This document shows positions 40,481 through 49,095 of a stretch of DNA of 64,000 nucleotides, one piece after another. The notes under the pieces are model-generated. The model was given only the letters and a program-made list of their open reading frames with translations. It was not told the DNA's origin and made no database searches. A program made the position numbers and the translations under genes. This DNA comes from an uncultured Chitinophagaceae bacterium (GTDB lineage: Bacteria; Bacteroidota; Bacteroidia; Chitinophagales; Chitinophagaceae), in the NCBI GenBank assembly GCA_936908745.1, contig CAKZFX010000005.1, forward strand, positions 1-64,000. Reading direction: 5' to 3'. Positions within the stretch are counted from its first letter, which is position 1. Each line of letters begins with the position of its first letter.

Positions 40481-41155
40481 TTGCTCCTTATCTCTATTGT
40501 TGGATACCTGCTGATCGAAATTTGGCTTAGACAATACAACGAATTTTTCCCAGGGTCAGCAAAGATTGGAGATTTTTTCTCAAGATTGGCAACTGCCTAT
40601 GTTTCTGCCTTTATTTTTTACTTCATCGTAGTACATATGAAGGCTGAACGGGATAAGCACAATGTCAATGAATTTGTTGGTCACGAGGTTTATGGAATCA
40701 TCACCATAGCTCATTTGCTTCTTCAACCGTTTATGCAAGTGAAAGATAAAAAAGCTCGATTTGAATATTTACCAGGACCAGAACTCAACAGCCTATTACA
40801 AGGTATTGACAGGCTCGCAAAAGAAGCACCTTATTCTATAAATGGGACAAACGCTACCTGGCTTGAATGGTACGAGCACTTAAAGGATAAGCTGGAAATA
40901 CATCAAAAAAATATTCTGCTTCGATATACTCATTTAGACTCTCATCTAATCAAAATTTTAACCCGAATTGAGCATAGTTTATTTTTGGTTCAGTGGGAAA
41001 AACTATATGATTTCTCATATGATCGAACTTTTGGCACATATTATTTGCCGATCAAATTTTTCTTAGATCATGTAAAGGAACTAGAGGTCTATGCAGAAAA
41101 AAATCTTAAACAGTACCAATATCTTACAGGAGAGTTTGTCGGAAAAATGCCTTAA
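40481..41155 (+). CDS. Membrane protein with cytoplasmic helical domain, start uncertain
   Basis: A 224-residue product starting at a TTG (40481) with AGGAAGGA about 12 bp upstream. A 14-codon frame (ATG 40430, MKNMYLYFLKVRKE) in the same phase ends at an in-frame TAA at 40472, so the original start may be cut off by a nonsense change. Two transmembrane helices (LLISIVGYLLIEIWL and LATAYVSAFIFYFIVVHM) are followed by about 160 residues of helical, Trp/Tyr-rich cytoplasmic domain. It lies 90 bp after the HEPN gene in the same direction and could be its membrane partner. No family is recognised. Confidence 0.55.
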   Translation: MLLISIVGYLLIEIWLRQYNEFFPGSAKIGDFFSRLATAYVSAFIFYFIVVHMKAERDKHNVNEFVGHEVYGIITIAHLLLQPFMQVKDKKARFEYLPGPELNSLLQGIDRLAKEAPYSINGTNATWLEWYEHLKDKLEIHQKNILLRYTHLDSHLIKILTRIEHSLFLVQWEKLYDFSYDRTFGTYYLPIKFFLDHVKELEVYAEKNLKQYQYLTGEFVGKMP

Positions 41156-41234
41156 ATAACTCCAGTTTATTACGCAGGTTTGGGCAGGCGGTATTGCAAA
41201 GCCATTTTGATCAAAGCTATTTTTACATAATTCG

Positions 41235-41810
41235 TCATTCTTGTGAAGCTGGCCTTTTCTCAATAACAGTAAGGATTTCATCAAAGGTGACTACAATGTC
41301 ATCCAGGGAATAGTCATTAACTATTGGAATTGAATTTGGATTGCCATGTGCATAAGAATTTCTTTGTTCCCTTATTTGCTCTAATTTTTCATACAACTTT
41401 GTTTCAATGTGTCCTTCAAACAATTCGATCAATTCTTTTAATCTACTCAAAGAAGTTTTAATGAACTTATCTTTTACTACATCATATTCGATTGAAAGAT
41501 CTTTCGCTTTTTCTATATAAGCTACCATTTCACCTGAGGATGTTCTGTATTTAGCGAAAGCTATTCTTTCAAATGTTGCAGTTAACAGAATAACGCCAGC
41601 TTTAAATGCATCACGAAGGATTCGCTGTTTGAATTCTAAAGCAGTCTTCATTGAACCAGAATATTTGCCTTTTAAATCTTCTGGCACCAATTTGTCCAAA
41701 TGAATCTTATTGCCATTTACTTGCTTTAACTCTTTATCCAGCATTGTATGGATAGCGACAGCATTTTCGTAACACTCCCTTAAATCTTCATTTAGGATAG
41801 ATATCCCCAT
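41235..41810 (-). CDS. HEPN-motif protein (toxin/RNase candidate)
   Basis: A 191-residue helical protein ending with EKLEQIREQRNSYAHGNPNS (Arg150, Asn151, His155), the RN-x3-H signature of HEPN ribonucleases. HEPN proteins of this size are toxins in toxin-antitoxin pairs (for example with MNT proteins) or RNases of defence systems. Its first 19 bp overlap the end of the upstream gene 41792-42544, so the two are co-translated. The upstream gene is not a recognisable nucleotidyltransferase, so this is not a standard HEPN-MNT pair. Confidence 0.7.
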   Translation of the reverse strand: MGISILNEDLRECYENAVAIHTMLDKELKQVNGNKIHLDKLVPEDLKGKYSGSMKTALEFKQRILRDAFKAGVILLTATFERIAFAKYRTSSGEMVAYIEKAKDLSIEYDVVKDKFIKTSLSRLKELIELFEGHIETKLYEKLEQIREQRNSYAHGNPNSIPIVNDYSLDDIVVTFDEILTVIEKRPASQE

Positions 41811-42544
41811 TGTTTTAAAATTGATTTAAAGGAAATTTCATTTAATGGTTTGTCATGCTCTCTGTTTGAATCAGGTGCGACAGCCCAGGCAAATTTGCCA
41901 TTTTCTGTGTGTTGACGTAAAAAAACAATTCTTTTAGCTGAATCAACAAGGCTGAAAAAATCAACCCGGCCGTCATATTCAGAGGTTATTGGCGTCACGG
42001 GGTCTAATACCAATATATCACGTTCAGGAAATGTGATTTCTAGTCGTGTATTGTAGTGTTCTCCTATATATACATCGGTCTTGTTAACATGAATAATTTT
42101 GCTCGATAGCAACAATTGCTCCTCTTCTTTCGACAACCATTTTAATGCTATAATATTGGCTAAATTGGAAACAGACGCTTTCCATTCTTCACGATATTTC
42201 ACCCAAAAGGTCTCACCTTGTTTACCCCAGAAAATTTTGAGTTTATTAACTCTTTCGGATAGAACTGGTGATTTTGCAGGATATATCACATCAAATATAT
42301 CGTCACCGTTAATATAGGTGACATAGTTGTTATCTCCGGTCGCTCTGAATTTTTGCGCGTTTTCTCCAAATTCGACAAAAGTGAAAATATTCTCAACCTC
42401 TTTCTCATGCGAGTCATTTACAGTAGCGAAGTAACCAACCTTAACAGAACCATTTTTCATCATTAATTCAGTTGGTTGATCGGTAGGCGCATACACGCCC
42501 GGATAATGCGGGTTGATTTTCTTTCCGATTTCTGTGGCATTCAT
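41792..42544 (-). CDS. Unknown partner of HEPN protein, 250 aa
   Basis: A 250-residue soluble protein, rich in aromatic and charged residues (YPGVYAPTDQPTELMMKNGSVKVGYF; FWGKQGETFWVKYREEW; LEITFPERDILVLDPVTPITSEYDG, read in parts). No nucleotidyltransferase, HTH or protease motif is seen. The start is the ATG at 42542-42544, and the end overlaps the HEPN gene by 19 bp. As the first gene of a tightly coupled pair it may be an antitoxin, sensor or activator of the HEPN protein. The function is unknown. Confidence 0.65.
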   Translation of the reverse strand: MNATEIGKKINPHYPGVYAPTDQPTELMMKNGSVKVGYFATVNDSHEKEVENIFTFVEFGENAQKFRATGDNNYVTYINGDDIFDVIYPAKSPVLSERVNKLKIFWGKQGETFWVKYREEWKASVSNLANIIALKWLSKEEEQLLLSSKIIHVNKTDVYIGEHYNTRLEITFPERDILVLDPVTPITSEYDGRVDFFSLVDSAKRIVFLRQHTENGKFAWAVAPDSNREHDKPLNEISFKSILKQWGYLS

Positions 42545-42609
42545 TATATCACTGAGTATTTATGCTATTATCTGAGTAATCTAATTTACACAAATTTCCA
42601 GGAATCGGT

Positions 42610-42888
42610 TTATACCTTGAAATACCTTTCCACCTCACCAATGGGGACATAAATTTTCCTATCCTTTTTTATCGTTTGCACCCTGTTTTGCGCAACCAGC
42701 TGGTCAAATTTTGTTCGTCCTATTTGAACAGCCTGCATAAATTCCATTGCAGTGATATAGGCAACGGTTGGTGCATTTGCCATCGACTTATTTTTCAACA
42801 TATGTAAGAGTTCCAGTATTTCCTTCTGACCATTTAGCATTTGTTGCCATTCCGTTTCGGGAACAGCGATTACTTTCACAGTTTCCAT
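42610..42888 (-). CDS. Helix-turn-helix protein (excisionase-like)
   Basis: A 92-residue protein. The C-terminal part, TAMEFMQAVQIGRTKFDQLVAQNRVQTIKKDRKIYVPIGEVERYFKV (in parts), is the HTH_17/excisionase fold common in Bacteroidetes mobile elements; the N-terminal ETEWQQMLNGQKEILELL is helical. Such proteins control excision or transcription of conjugative elements. It is the last gene of the leftward operon, 10 bp after a winged-helix gene. Confidence 0.8.
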   Translation of the reverse strand: METVKVIAVPETEWQQMLNGQKEILELLHMLKNKSMANAPTVAYITAMEFMQAVQIGRTKFDQLVAQNRVQTIKKDRKIYVPIGEVERYFKV

Positions 42889-42898
42889 TTCACTTTAT

Positions 42899-43189
42899 TT
42901 AGTTATTTGAGATAGCAAGTAAAGTCACCCTTGAACGCCCGGCATAGTAACTTGGTTCGTATAAAATATAACCTGCAGTATGTAGCTCACGCATAGTACA
43001 ATTGTAAGTGTGTCTTGAATGAATGGCGCTCATACGCATTAGCTCGGTCCGCAAAGCGAGTATGCGATTGCCAGGATTTCTGGTTCCAGTAACAATAAGG
43101 GCTGTATAAACAGCAATATGGCGGGGAGCGATCGTCGGATCGTTTTCCACCGCCATCAAAAATTGCTGTAACAAATTCAGCGAATCCAC
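42899..43189 (-). CDS. Winged-helix regulatory protein
   Basis: A 96-residue protein with a helical N-terminus (MDSLNLLQQFLMAVENDPTIAPRHIAVYTALI, in parts) and a recognition-helix region TELMRMSAIHSRHTYNCTMRELHTAGYILYEPS with a wing (YYAGRSRVTLL). This is a winged helix similar to small regulators or replication proteins of Bacteroidetes elements. It shares one base with the stop of the upstream gene. Confidence 0.7.
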   Translation of the reverse strand: MDSLNLLQQFLMAVENDPTIAPRHIAVYTALIVTGTRNPGNRILALRTELMRMSAIHSRHTYNCTMRELHTAGYILYEPSYYAGRSRVTLLAISNN

Positions 43190-43899
43190 TATTTATTCTT
43201 TCGCCGGCCACCTTTACCAGCTTGTTTGTTGATCTTTTCTTCGATTTCATCAGGCAGCGTATTGTCAGGTGTCCCGCTGTCAGTTTGCTTTCTTCTGGAG
43301 TTAAGTTCTTTTTCAACCCATCGGTTGCACAAATAGCGATAAGCCTCTTCCACTGTGATCTGGGATCTACCATCAAAAAAATAAAATCGCTGACTGAGTT
43401 CGCTTTTATTTCTCCCGATACCACCACTCCCAGTGAGACTTTCGGCTAAAGTGCCAGGCCAATATTTCAATCTCAGTAGTTCAGCAACCTTTTTGCCTTC
43501 TTCGGTATTGTCCAGTTTTTTCAAGTCACTGATGACGGAATCGATGGATTCTTCACGGTCATGGCCACTGCTTGTTGAACTGGCTGGAATATTCCAATCG
43601 ATCAAACTCATTCGTTTATCGAGCGAGGGAACATTTACATCCGCAATAATATTACCCTCCAGCGGTGAACGCTTCCGCAGAATGGCATCATAATACCGGC
43701 ATGCGTAACCGTTACTATCGTGCATTTCAAAATAGAGAATGAAATCCATGACATCGGGATCTTTCTGTATACGGGCATTAAGTGTAAAACGTTCAGGCTG
43801 GTAACAAATGTGGGAACGCAATGCATTTTCCAATCCGTTTTCAAAACCTAAGGAAGCAAGAGTGTCTTTTAATAATTGAATATTTCGATCAAATTTCAT
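43189..43899 (-). CDS. Hypothetical conjugative-element protein, 236 aa
   Basis: A 236-residue soluble protein (HICYQPERFTLNARIQKDPDVMDFILYFEMHDSNGYACRYYDAILRKRSPLEG, in parts) with a basic C-terminus (KQAGKGGRRKNK). Similar hypothetical proteins accompany Bacteroidetes conjugative-element operons, often beside the large protein encoded just upstream here. No enzymatic motif was found. Confidence 0.65.
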   Translation of the reverse strand: MKFDRNIQLLKDTLASLGFENGLENALRSHICYQPERFTLNARIQKDPDVMDFILYFEMHDSNGYACRYYDAILRKRSPLEGNIIADVNVPSLDKRMSLIDWNIPASSTSSGHDREESIDSVISDLKKLDNTEEGKKVAELLRLKYWPGTLAESLTGSGGIGRNKSELSQRFYFFDGRSQITVEEAYRYLCNRWVEKELNSRRKQTDSGTPDNTLPDEIEEKINKQAGKGGRRKNK

Positions 43900-43912
43900 A
43901 GTTCGGATTTTA

Positions 43913-45598
43913 TCAAATTCCCATTCCTTTTTTCCCGTTCGTTCTTTTCTTTTCGATCAGGCCGTCTGTTCCTTTGGCTTGTCCTGAACTTTTCTTTCGC
44001 CCTTTCTCCTGCGAAAGCGGATTATCCTTCACCTGTTCATTCTCTTTTTTTTTATCAGATTGCTGCGAATTCTCCTTCGAGGTGGATTGGTCCTGGCTAC
44101 TACTTTGTTCTTTGGATTGCCCTGCATGACTGACAGAATCTGGCGTGCGCATCATTTCATTTCGCTGTTCCTGGTCGAGCCGTTGCATCTGGGAGGAATA
44201 AAGATTAATGGTTTTATACTGGGGATTGGCTTCTATAAACACTTTTGTATCGGTACCGCCAGCCTGTATCGTCACTTGTTGGATATTCCCACGCTCCAGC
44301 GACCTGATGAGGTTTTTGCTATCTTCTTCCCTGGTCATTTCCTTTATAGCATAATAGCTTAGCGCTTCCTTCAGATCATACCCATAATTCTGGTGGTATT
44401 GTTTGCGTTCATAGTTGCCATTCTTGTCCTTGGAATTAAAGTCAAGCTGTATCCATGCCTGGTATTTTTGACTTTCCTTATCGGTCAGTTCTTTATGAAC
44501 TGCCCGACCGTTCATGAGGTTGTAAGCCTCCTTTAAGGTTACACCCCAGCCGTTATTAATGTAAAAAGTTTGCGAAACGGTTTCATCCTTCTCGTTCTTC
44601 AAACGGGTATCATACTTATTGAAAAAGTACATATCTGTATCATTAGAACGTCTGAAGTAGAGCGTTGCTTCCATTTCCCGTTTGTTTACTTCGGTTTTAA
44701 AAGCGAGTGTAAAATCAGATTGACCGGCTTTCAAAGCTGACTCCAGGTCTGGAGCTAGTGATTCCCCAAAGCCGTGATTTCTGATGTTAGATTTCAAGTA
44801 ATCGAAATTTTTTTCATTCATAAGGTCGAATTTTATTGTTAGAAAATCGTTTTTATAGTTTTCCATGGGATGACCTTCCCAATACTTCACGGCCAGTTCA
44901 AGCGCCAGCTCAGGTTTGTGATCATAAAGATTCTCCCATTGCATAAGAAGTGATTCCATTCGGATAAAGTCTTGCACTTCGCTTTCTTTGGAGACTTCAA
45001 TGCTATCCTGCAAGGGATCATAATTTGTACCCGTCCAGTCGAAAGATTTGAATAGTTCCTCAAGATTTTGAAATGACAAGTGGGAGTTTTGTTCATCAAT
45101 AGTTGGTAACTGATTCAGTAGTGAAGCAATAGTTTCGGCGTGAAAGACAGTGTAATTTGCCCCTGTATTGGAATACTCAGCGGCAAAGGTTCGGGCTTCG
45201 TCTTCGAAGGTGAAAAAGAACATATCTTTATTATCAAGCATTCGGGCATTCGAATCATAGGCAATCCAATAGTTTCCTCTGTCGATTTCCAATTCAGCCT
45301 CCTGTAGTAGTCCTGCCGACAAAATGTTATCCTGCTTCGGTACAGATGTTTCCACGCCATAGACGATTTGGCGTTCCAGAGAATCAATAGAATCTGCCTG
45401 GATGATCACGAAGTTGTCAAACTCGCTGATGTTGTTATCAGAAAATTCATGAGCTTCATCGGGATGTTTGAAAAAGTAGACATCTCCTTTTTCTAAAAAG
45501 TAAGGAATAGAATTGTAGGCGATCCAGTTATTTCCTCTGGATATTTCCTGCTTTGCTTCTTCAAATAATTGTTCCGATATAATGTGCTCTTGATCCAT
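43913..45598 (-). CDS. Large hypothetical conjugative-element protein with internal repeat
   Basis: A 561-residue protein. Residues 11-76 and 97-163 are two copies of one module (FEEAKQEISRGNNWIAYNS / LQEAELEIDRGNYWIAYDS, each followed by FF..F.DEA..F and an F.ADSI..L or FHAETI..L ending). The middle is helical and Trp-rich; the last 90 residues are Ser/Gln/Lys-rich and probably disordered. Proteins of this general type are frequent in Bacteroidetes conjugative transposons, but no role is known to me. It is 14 bp from the next gene and 1 bp from the previous one. Confidence 0.65.
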   Translation of the reverse strand: MDQEHIISEQLFEEAKQEISRGNNWIAYNSIPYFLEKGDVYFFKHPDEAHEFSDNNISEFDNFVIIQADSIDSLERQIVYGVETSVPKQDNILSAGLLQEAELEIDRGNYWIAYDSNARMLDNKDMFFFTFEDEARTFAAEYSNTGANYTVFHAETIASLLNQLPTIDEQNSHLSFQNLEELFKSFDWTGTNYDPLQDSIEVSKESEVQDFIRMESLLMQWENLYDHKPELALELAVKYWEGHPMENYKNDFLTIKFDLMNEKNFDYLKSNIRNHGFGESLAPDLESALKAGQSDFTLAFKTEVNKREMEATLYFRRSNDTDMYFFNKYDTRLKNEKDETVSQTFYINNGWGVTLKEAYNLMNGRAVHKELTDKESQKYQAWIQLDFNSKDKNGNYERKQYHQNYGYDLKEALSYYAIKEMTREEDSKNLIRSLERGNIQQVTIQAGGTDTKVFIEANPQYKTINLYSSQMQRLDQEQRNEMMRTPDSVSHAGQSKEQSSSQDQSTSKENSQQSDKKKENEQVKDNPLSQEKGRKKSSGQAKGTDGLIEKKRTNGKKGMGI

Positions 45599-45599
45599 A

Positions 45600-46061
45600 T
45601 TAAAGTTTTAAACCTTTGTCTTGCGATGTTCGTTTCTTTACAACCATCTCAGGCTTCACATATCGCTGGGCCTTTTCCTGTGTCGGTCGAATTGCTTTTT
45701 TCTCATCTTTAGGGACTATCTGCATCATCCATCCGGTTTTTTGTGCAACTTCTATCCCTTTGCCTTTCTCCAGGGAATGCCTGATTGATGAGTAAATGGA
45801 CTGTGCCAGACGTACAAACCTGTTCGGATATAGTGACCTTTCCAATTGCTTTCTTTCCCCTTTTAGAATACGCAGCGTCATACGCTCATCTTTACTTGCA
45901 TCCTGCCGGATTTGGCGATGCAGTTCTCGCAGGTAATCGAGTTTTAGTTCCTTGAAATAACGGGTTGCAAGTGTGGCAGGTGAAAACATGCGTGAGATAT
46001 TTTCCTCTCGCTGTAACCACTCCGTCATCCCATCAACCACTCTGTTTCGTTGATTCATCAC
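45600..46061 (-). CDS. Hypothetical basic conjugative-element protein, 153 aa
   Basis: A 153-residue, very basic helical protein (RQIRQDASKDERMTLRILKGERKQLERSLYPNRFVRLAQSIYSS, in parts) with a disordered basic C-terminus. It lies between the TraN gene and the large repeat-containing gene. The composition suggests nucleic-acid or membrane-surface binding. It resembles small accessory proteins found downstream of traN in related elements, without a known role. Confidence 0.65.
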   Translation of the reverse strand: MMNQRNRVVDGMTEWLQREENISRMFSPATLATRYFKELKLDYLRELHRQIRQDASKDERMTLRILKGERKQLERSLYPNRFVRLAQSIYSSIRHSLEKGKGIEVAQKTGWMMQIVPKDEKKAIRPTQEKAQRYVKPEMVVKKRTSQDKGLKL

Positions 46062-46087
46062 TTTACCATTTTCACTTTGCTAATTGT

Positions 46088-46840
46088 TTACTTCAATTCT
46101 GGCAGCACCCTTGCCTTCAGAATCTGGCCATTGTAGAGTTTGAGATTAAAATGTCGCCCGCCATTTTTTTCCATGAGTTGGATTTGAAGGAACTTGGCAT
46201 CCGGAATGGTGAATTTCTCTAGCGCAACAACTATAACAGAAAAATTGTATGCCTTAATTTTCGTTTTGTTGCCTGCCACGAGCAACGGGACAAGCTCATT
46301 TTCCTGGATGGCTGTCCTTTTACTTTTCTTCTTATCAATTACCTGGAATTTTAAAAGGTCAACATCGAAGTCAAGTGGGCTATGATTATGAATTTCGAGT
46401 TGGTAATAGATCACGTTGTCCTTAATAAATATGCCGGTGACTTTGCTGATGACACCGCCATGCTCCACTTTGGCAATTCGTTTTGCCGGAGTATTAAGAA
46501 TCATTGTTGCATAGGCAGAAAGGGAAGCCTTCTGCTGCGGTGGCAGATGCATGATCAGTACGGAAGGTTGTGCTGAATAGCTCACAGTAAACTGATACAC
46601 GTTCCCATCATCTGTAATCACACTGATATTGGTCTCAGTGAATTGTTTACTGGCTGCCTTAACAAGAAGTATTCTGTCATCTTCCTTCACCGATTGGATA
46701 ATTACATCTTTCGTCCCCCTGTCGACATACTTTATAGGGAAGGGGAAAATAAGTGAAGTCGTCTTATCAGTAGTTACAGACAGGTTAGTTTGTCCAAAAC
46801 AGAAATTGCTTAACAGTAGGAAAATAATTAAGTGTTTCAT
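46088..46840 (-). CDS. traN: Conjugative transposon protein TraN
   Basis: A 250-residue protein with signal peptide (MKHLIIFLLLSNFCFGQ) and the TraN (DUF4138-type) body: TSLIFPFPIKYVDRGTKDVIIQSVKEDDRILLVKAA (in parts) and a second half of beta strands. TraN is a periplasmic/outer-membrane-side component of the Bacteroidetes type IV conjugation apparatus. It starts 4 bp after TraM, in the usual TraK-L-M-N order. Confidence 0.9.
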   Translation of the reverse strand: MKHLIIFLLLSNFCFGQTNLSVTTDKTTSLIFPFPIKYVDRGTKDVIIQSVKEDDRILLVKAASKQFTETNISVITDDGNVYQFTVSYSAQPSVLIMHLPPQQKASLSAYATMILNTPAKRIAKVEHGGVISKVTGIFIKDNVIYYQLEIHNHSPLDFDVDLLKFQVIDKKKSKRTAIQENELVPLLVAGNKTKIKAYNFSVIVVALEKFTIPDAKFLQIQLMEKNGGRHFNLKLYNGQILKARVLPELK

Positions 46841-46843
46841 AGG

Positions 46844-48028
46844 TTAATTTTTATTGTTGAGTAATACTTTGTATCCGGCTTTTAGTTGTACTCGTACAAG
46901 TTTTGCCTTTTTACCGACAAGCGACTTTATCGCGCCAATTCCTGTAGTAGCCGCCTGTGCTTTAAATGAAGGATCTACTGAAGTCATATCTGCCAGCGTG
47001 AGTGAATTATTTAATGACTCCTTAGCTACCTCGCGGTTAATGGCTCCTGGAATATAGATACCGGGTAAGCCGTCCATATCGAAAACGCTTAGCTTTACAC
47101 CGTAAATGGACTTAGCTGCACGGATGGAATTTATTTCTACTTGCAATCGTTCTCCTTCCAATGTTGCGATTCCCGAAATAAGATTGTCTTTTGGAATCAG
47201 CATCCCGTTAATATATACTTCTGACAACAGCCGAAACTTTACTACACTTCCGTTAACAATTGTTTGGGTCGATGCAACTATAGCTTCAATCGCATTTTGT
47301 TCAACGGGTTCCATTTCAGAAGGATCGCTATAGCTAAAGAAGCCATTTACGATGGTATCCTTGCCGGAGGTTGTTGTTACTGAATATGCAACGCCTTTAT
47401 TCTTGATGGATCGGTTTTTGACTCTTTCAGGATGTTGTATATCCAGGATTTTGTCAAGAGTTCCTTCCAGTTGCTTCATTTCAGGATCTTCTGTGCCTTG
47501 TGAATTATTGGCTTTCATTAATTGCTCCAGCCTCTCTAATTCCAGTGAAAAATCATTATTACTGCTGCTTTGATTATTTCTGAAGTTGTTACTGGAAGCC
47601 GTACTCTTGGAAAGCTCAGTTTCAAGTTGCTTTAGTCGGTCAAGCAGTTTGTCTTCTGGTTTTTCCATGCCTGCATCGAATGGAGAATTGTTTAAGCGCT
47701 GTCCGTATTTACCGGTGGAAAGATTGCTGAGTTCATCCAACTGACTCGGAAAATTTGAAAGACTGTCTTTTTTGTAATAGGGATCACTTCGCATCCATTC
47801 GTCCAGCTTCATACTGTCTTTGTCTGCCTTTTCGTAAAAGCTGAGTTTATCCATTAGTTTTTCTTCCTTCGATTGAGCATCAGGAAGGTTCAGGTTTAGC
47901 CCGGCTGTTTGCAATATTGCTTCTTGTTGCCCTTTTCCTCCACCCATTGCCCAAAACGCCATGGTGAGAAATGGGATTACCAGCAATGGTAAAACCATTA
48001 ACATTTTTCGCTGCTTCACTTTTTTCAT
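46844..48028 (-). CDS. traM: Conjugative transposon protein TraM
   Basis: A 394-residue protein with an N-terminal transmembrane helix (MLMVLPLLVIPFLTMAFWAMGGGKG), a long polar, coiled, Ser/Asn-rich linker (about 60-190) and a C-terminal domain with VVKFRLLSEVYINGMLIPKDNLISGIATLEGERLQVEI (in parts). This is the TraM architecture, analogous to VirB10, which links inner and outer membranes in the transfer channel. Confidence 0.9.
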   Translation of the reverse strand: MKKVKQRKMLMVLPLLVIPFLTMAFWAMGGGKGQQEAILQTAGLNLNLPDAQSKEEKLMDKLSFYEKADKDSMKLDEWMRSDPYYKKDSLSNFPSQLDELSNLSTGKYGQRLNNSPFDAGMEKPEDKLLDRLKQLETELSKSTASSNNFRNNQSSSNNDFSLELERLEQLMKANNSQGTEDPEMKQLEGTLDKILDIQHPERVKNRSIKNKGVAYSVTTTSGKDTIVNGFFSYSDPSEMEPVEQNAIEAIVASTQTIVNGSVVKFRLLSEVYINGMLIPKDNLISGIATLEGERLQVEINSIRAAKSIYGVKLSVFDMDGLPGIYIPGAINREVAKESLNNSLTLADMTSVDPSFKAQAATTGIGAIKSLVGKKAKLVRVQLKAGYKVLLNNKN

Positions 48029-48034
48029 ACACTT

Positions 48035-48475
48035 CTATTTTTGTTGTTGTAAATAAATTTCTTCAAGCATTTGAATAGAGTCGCGTAACCCTGGCCGGAT
48101 AGGTTCTCCAATGCTGTCCATGTATCTTTTATACTCCTGCATTTCTATATAAACCTCAGGAGGCATCACATTTTCCATTATTTCATCTCCAGACCTGTTA
48201 ATATGTTTCGGCACTTTTACATGATCAATTTTAAAGGCGGGTTGAGGCTTGAAGAAGACGGCTTGAATAATAAAATACGAGCTTAATCCACCACTGAAAA
48301 TGCAAAAGCAGATCAGTAAAACTTTTAATTGACTGGTGGGCATTGAACCAATACTCTTATTCATACTATTACCAAACTTTGTTTGTAAAGCGAGAAAGCC
48401 GCGGGCAAGCTTTCCGGCGACTTTATCGCGGATAGGGTTATCAGCAATTGATTTATTCTTCTTTCTCCAGATCAT
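48035..48475 (-). CDS. TraL-position membrane protein
   Basis: A 146-residue protein with a single transmembrane helix (SQLKVLLICFCIFSGGLSSYFII) and charged ends. It lies between TraK and TraM, the position of TraL in this operon family, and overlaps TraK by 4 bp (ATGA). Sequence resemblance to TraL is weak by eye, so only the position supports that name. Confidence 0.6.
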   Translation of the reverse strand: MIWRKKNKSIADNPIRDKVAGKLARGFLALQTKFGNSMNKSIGSMPTSQLKVLLICFCIFSGGLSSYFIIQAVFFKPQPAFKIDHVKVPKHINRSGDEIMENVMPPEVYIEMQEYKRYMDSIGEPIRPGLRDSIQMLEEIYLQQQK

Positions 48476-49095
48476 CGTTGCCGGTTTTCAGATTTCAAAT
48501 CAGCATTCTCAAGTGTTCGCCACTTTTCTATTAAAAAACCGTGTGAATTATTATCCGAGCGGGAAACATTGCGCAGGTAGCCTTCAGTGACAAGGCTGCG
48601 TATTACTATTGTGGCAGGTCGTATGATTTTCTGTGTTCCCTTAAACCGGAAATAGTAGGGATATTCATTGATGTCGATGGATATACTGTCAGCAGTAATT
48701 TCCTGGCTGATATTCCCGGAAATAAGATTGGTATAATAACCATTCTCTTTCAAATTGCCATATTGTGACTTCGCTGATGCATCGGCCAGGTAAAGCGCTT
48801 TTGTTATATTGCTGGCAATTACTTTGTCATCAGGATCCAGCGAAAAGAAATAGTGATGAAACATCTTTACATGGTCTCTGGCTTCAACTGCAACATTGTC
48901 CTTTCTGTCGGCTGAATAAGCTTCCAACGCTTTCCCGTTTGCCAGGAGAAATACTTTTTGGTGTGACTCGGTAACGATGCTATAACTTTTATAACAAATA
49001 AAAAGCGTGACTATCACACAGGCTGCAATAACAGTCAAAGAGAATAATCGTACTTGTCTGAAAGCAGTATCAATATTTTTTGTAGTCTTAAACAT
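48472..49095 (-). CDS. traK: Conjugative transposon protein TraK
   Basis: A 207-residue protein with an N-terminal transmembrane helix (LFSLTVIAACVIVTLFICYKSY) and the TraK periplasmic domain: KVFLLANGKALEAYSADRKDNVAVEARDHVKMFHHYFFSLDPDD (in parts), where DHVKMFHxxFFxLDPD is the family signature. It is VirB8-like in topology. It overlaps TraJ by 8 bp. Confidence 0.9.
   Translation of the reverse strand: MFKTTKNIDTAFRQVRLFSLTVIAACVIVTLFICYKSYSIVTESHQKVFLLANGKALEAYSADRKDNVAVEARDHVKMFHHYFFSLDPDDKVIASNITKALYLADASAKSQYGNLKENGYYTNLISGNISQEITADSISIDINEYPYYFRFKGTQKIIRPATIVIRSLVTEGYLRNVSRSDNNSHGFLIEKWRTLENADLKSENRQR

Noticed and set aside
41235..42544. Standard HEPN-MNT toxin-antitoxin pair
   Set aside because: The partner protein shows no GSxRxG..D.D nucleotidyltransferase motif and is larger than usual MNT antitoxins.
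42987..43427. Minus-strand 146-aa frame overlapping two regulator genes
   Set aside because: It overlaps both 42899-43189 and 43189-43899 in another frame; those two genes have better composition and tight junctions.
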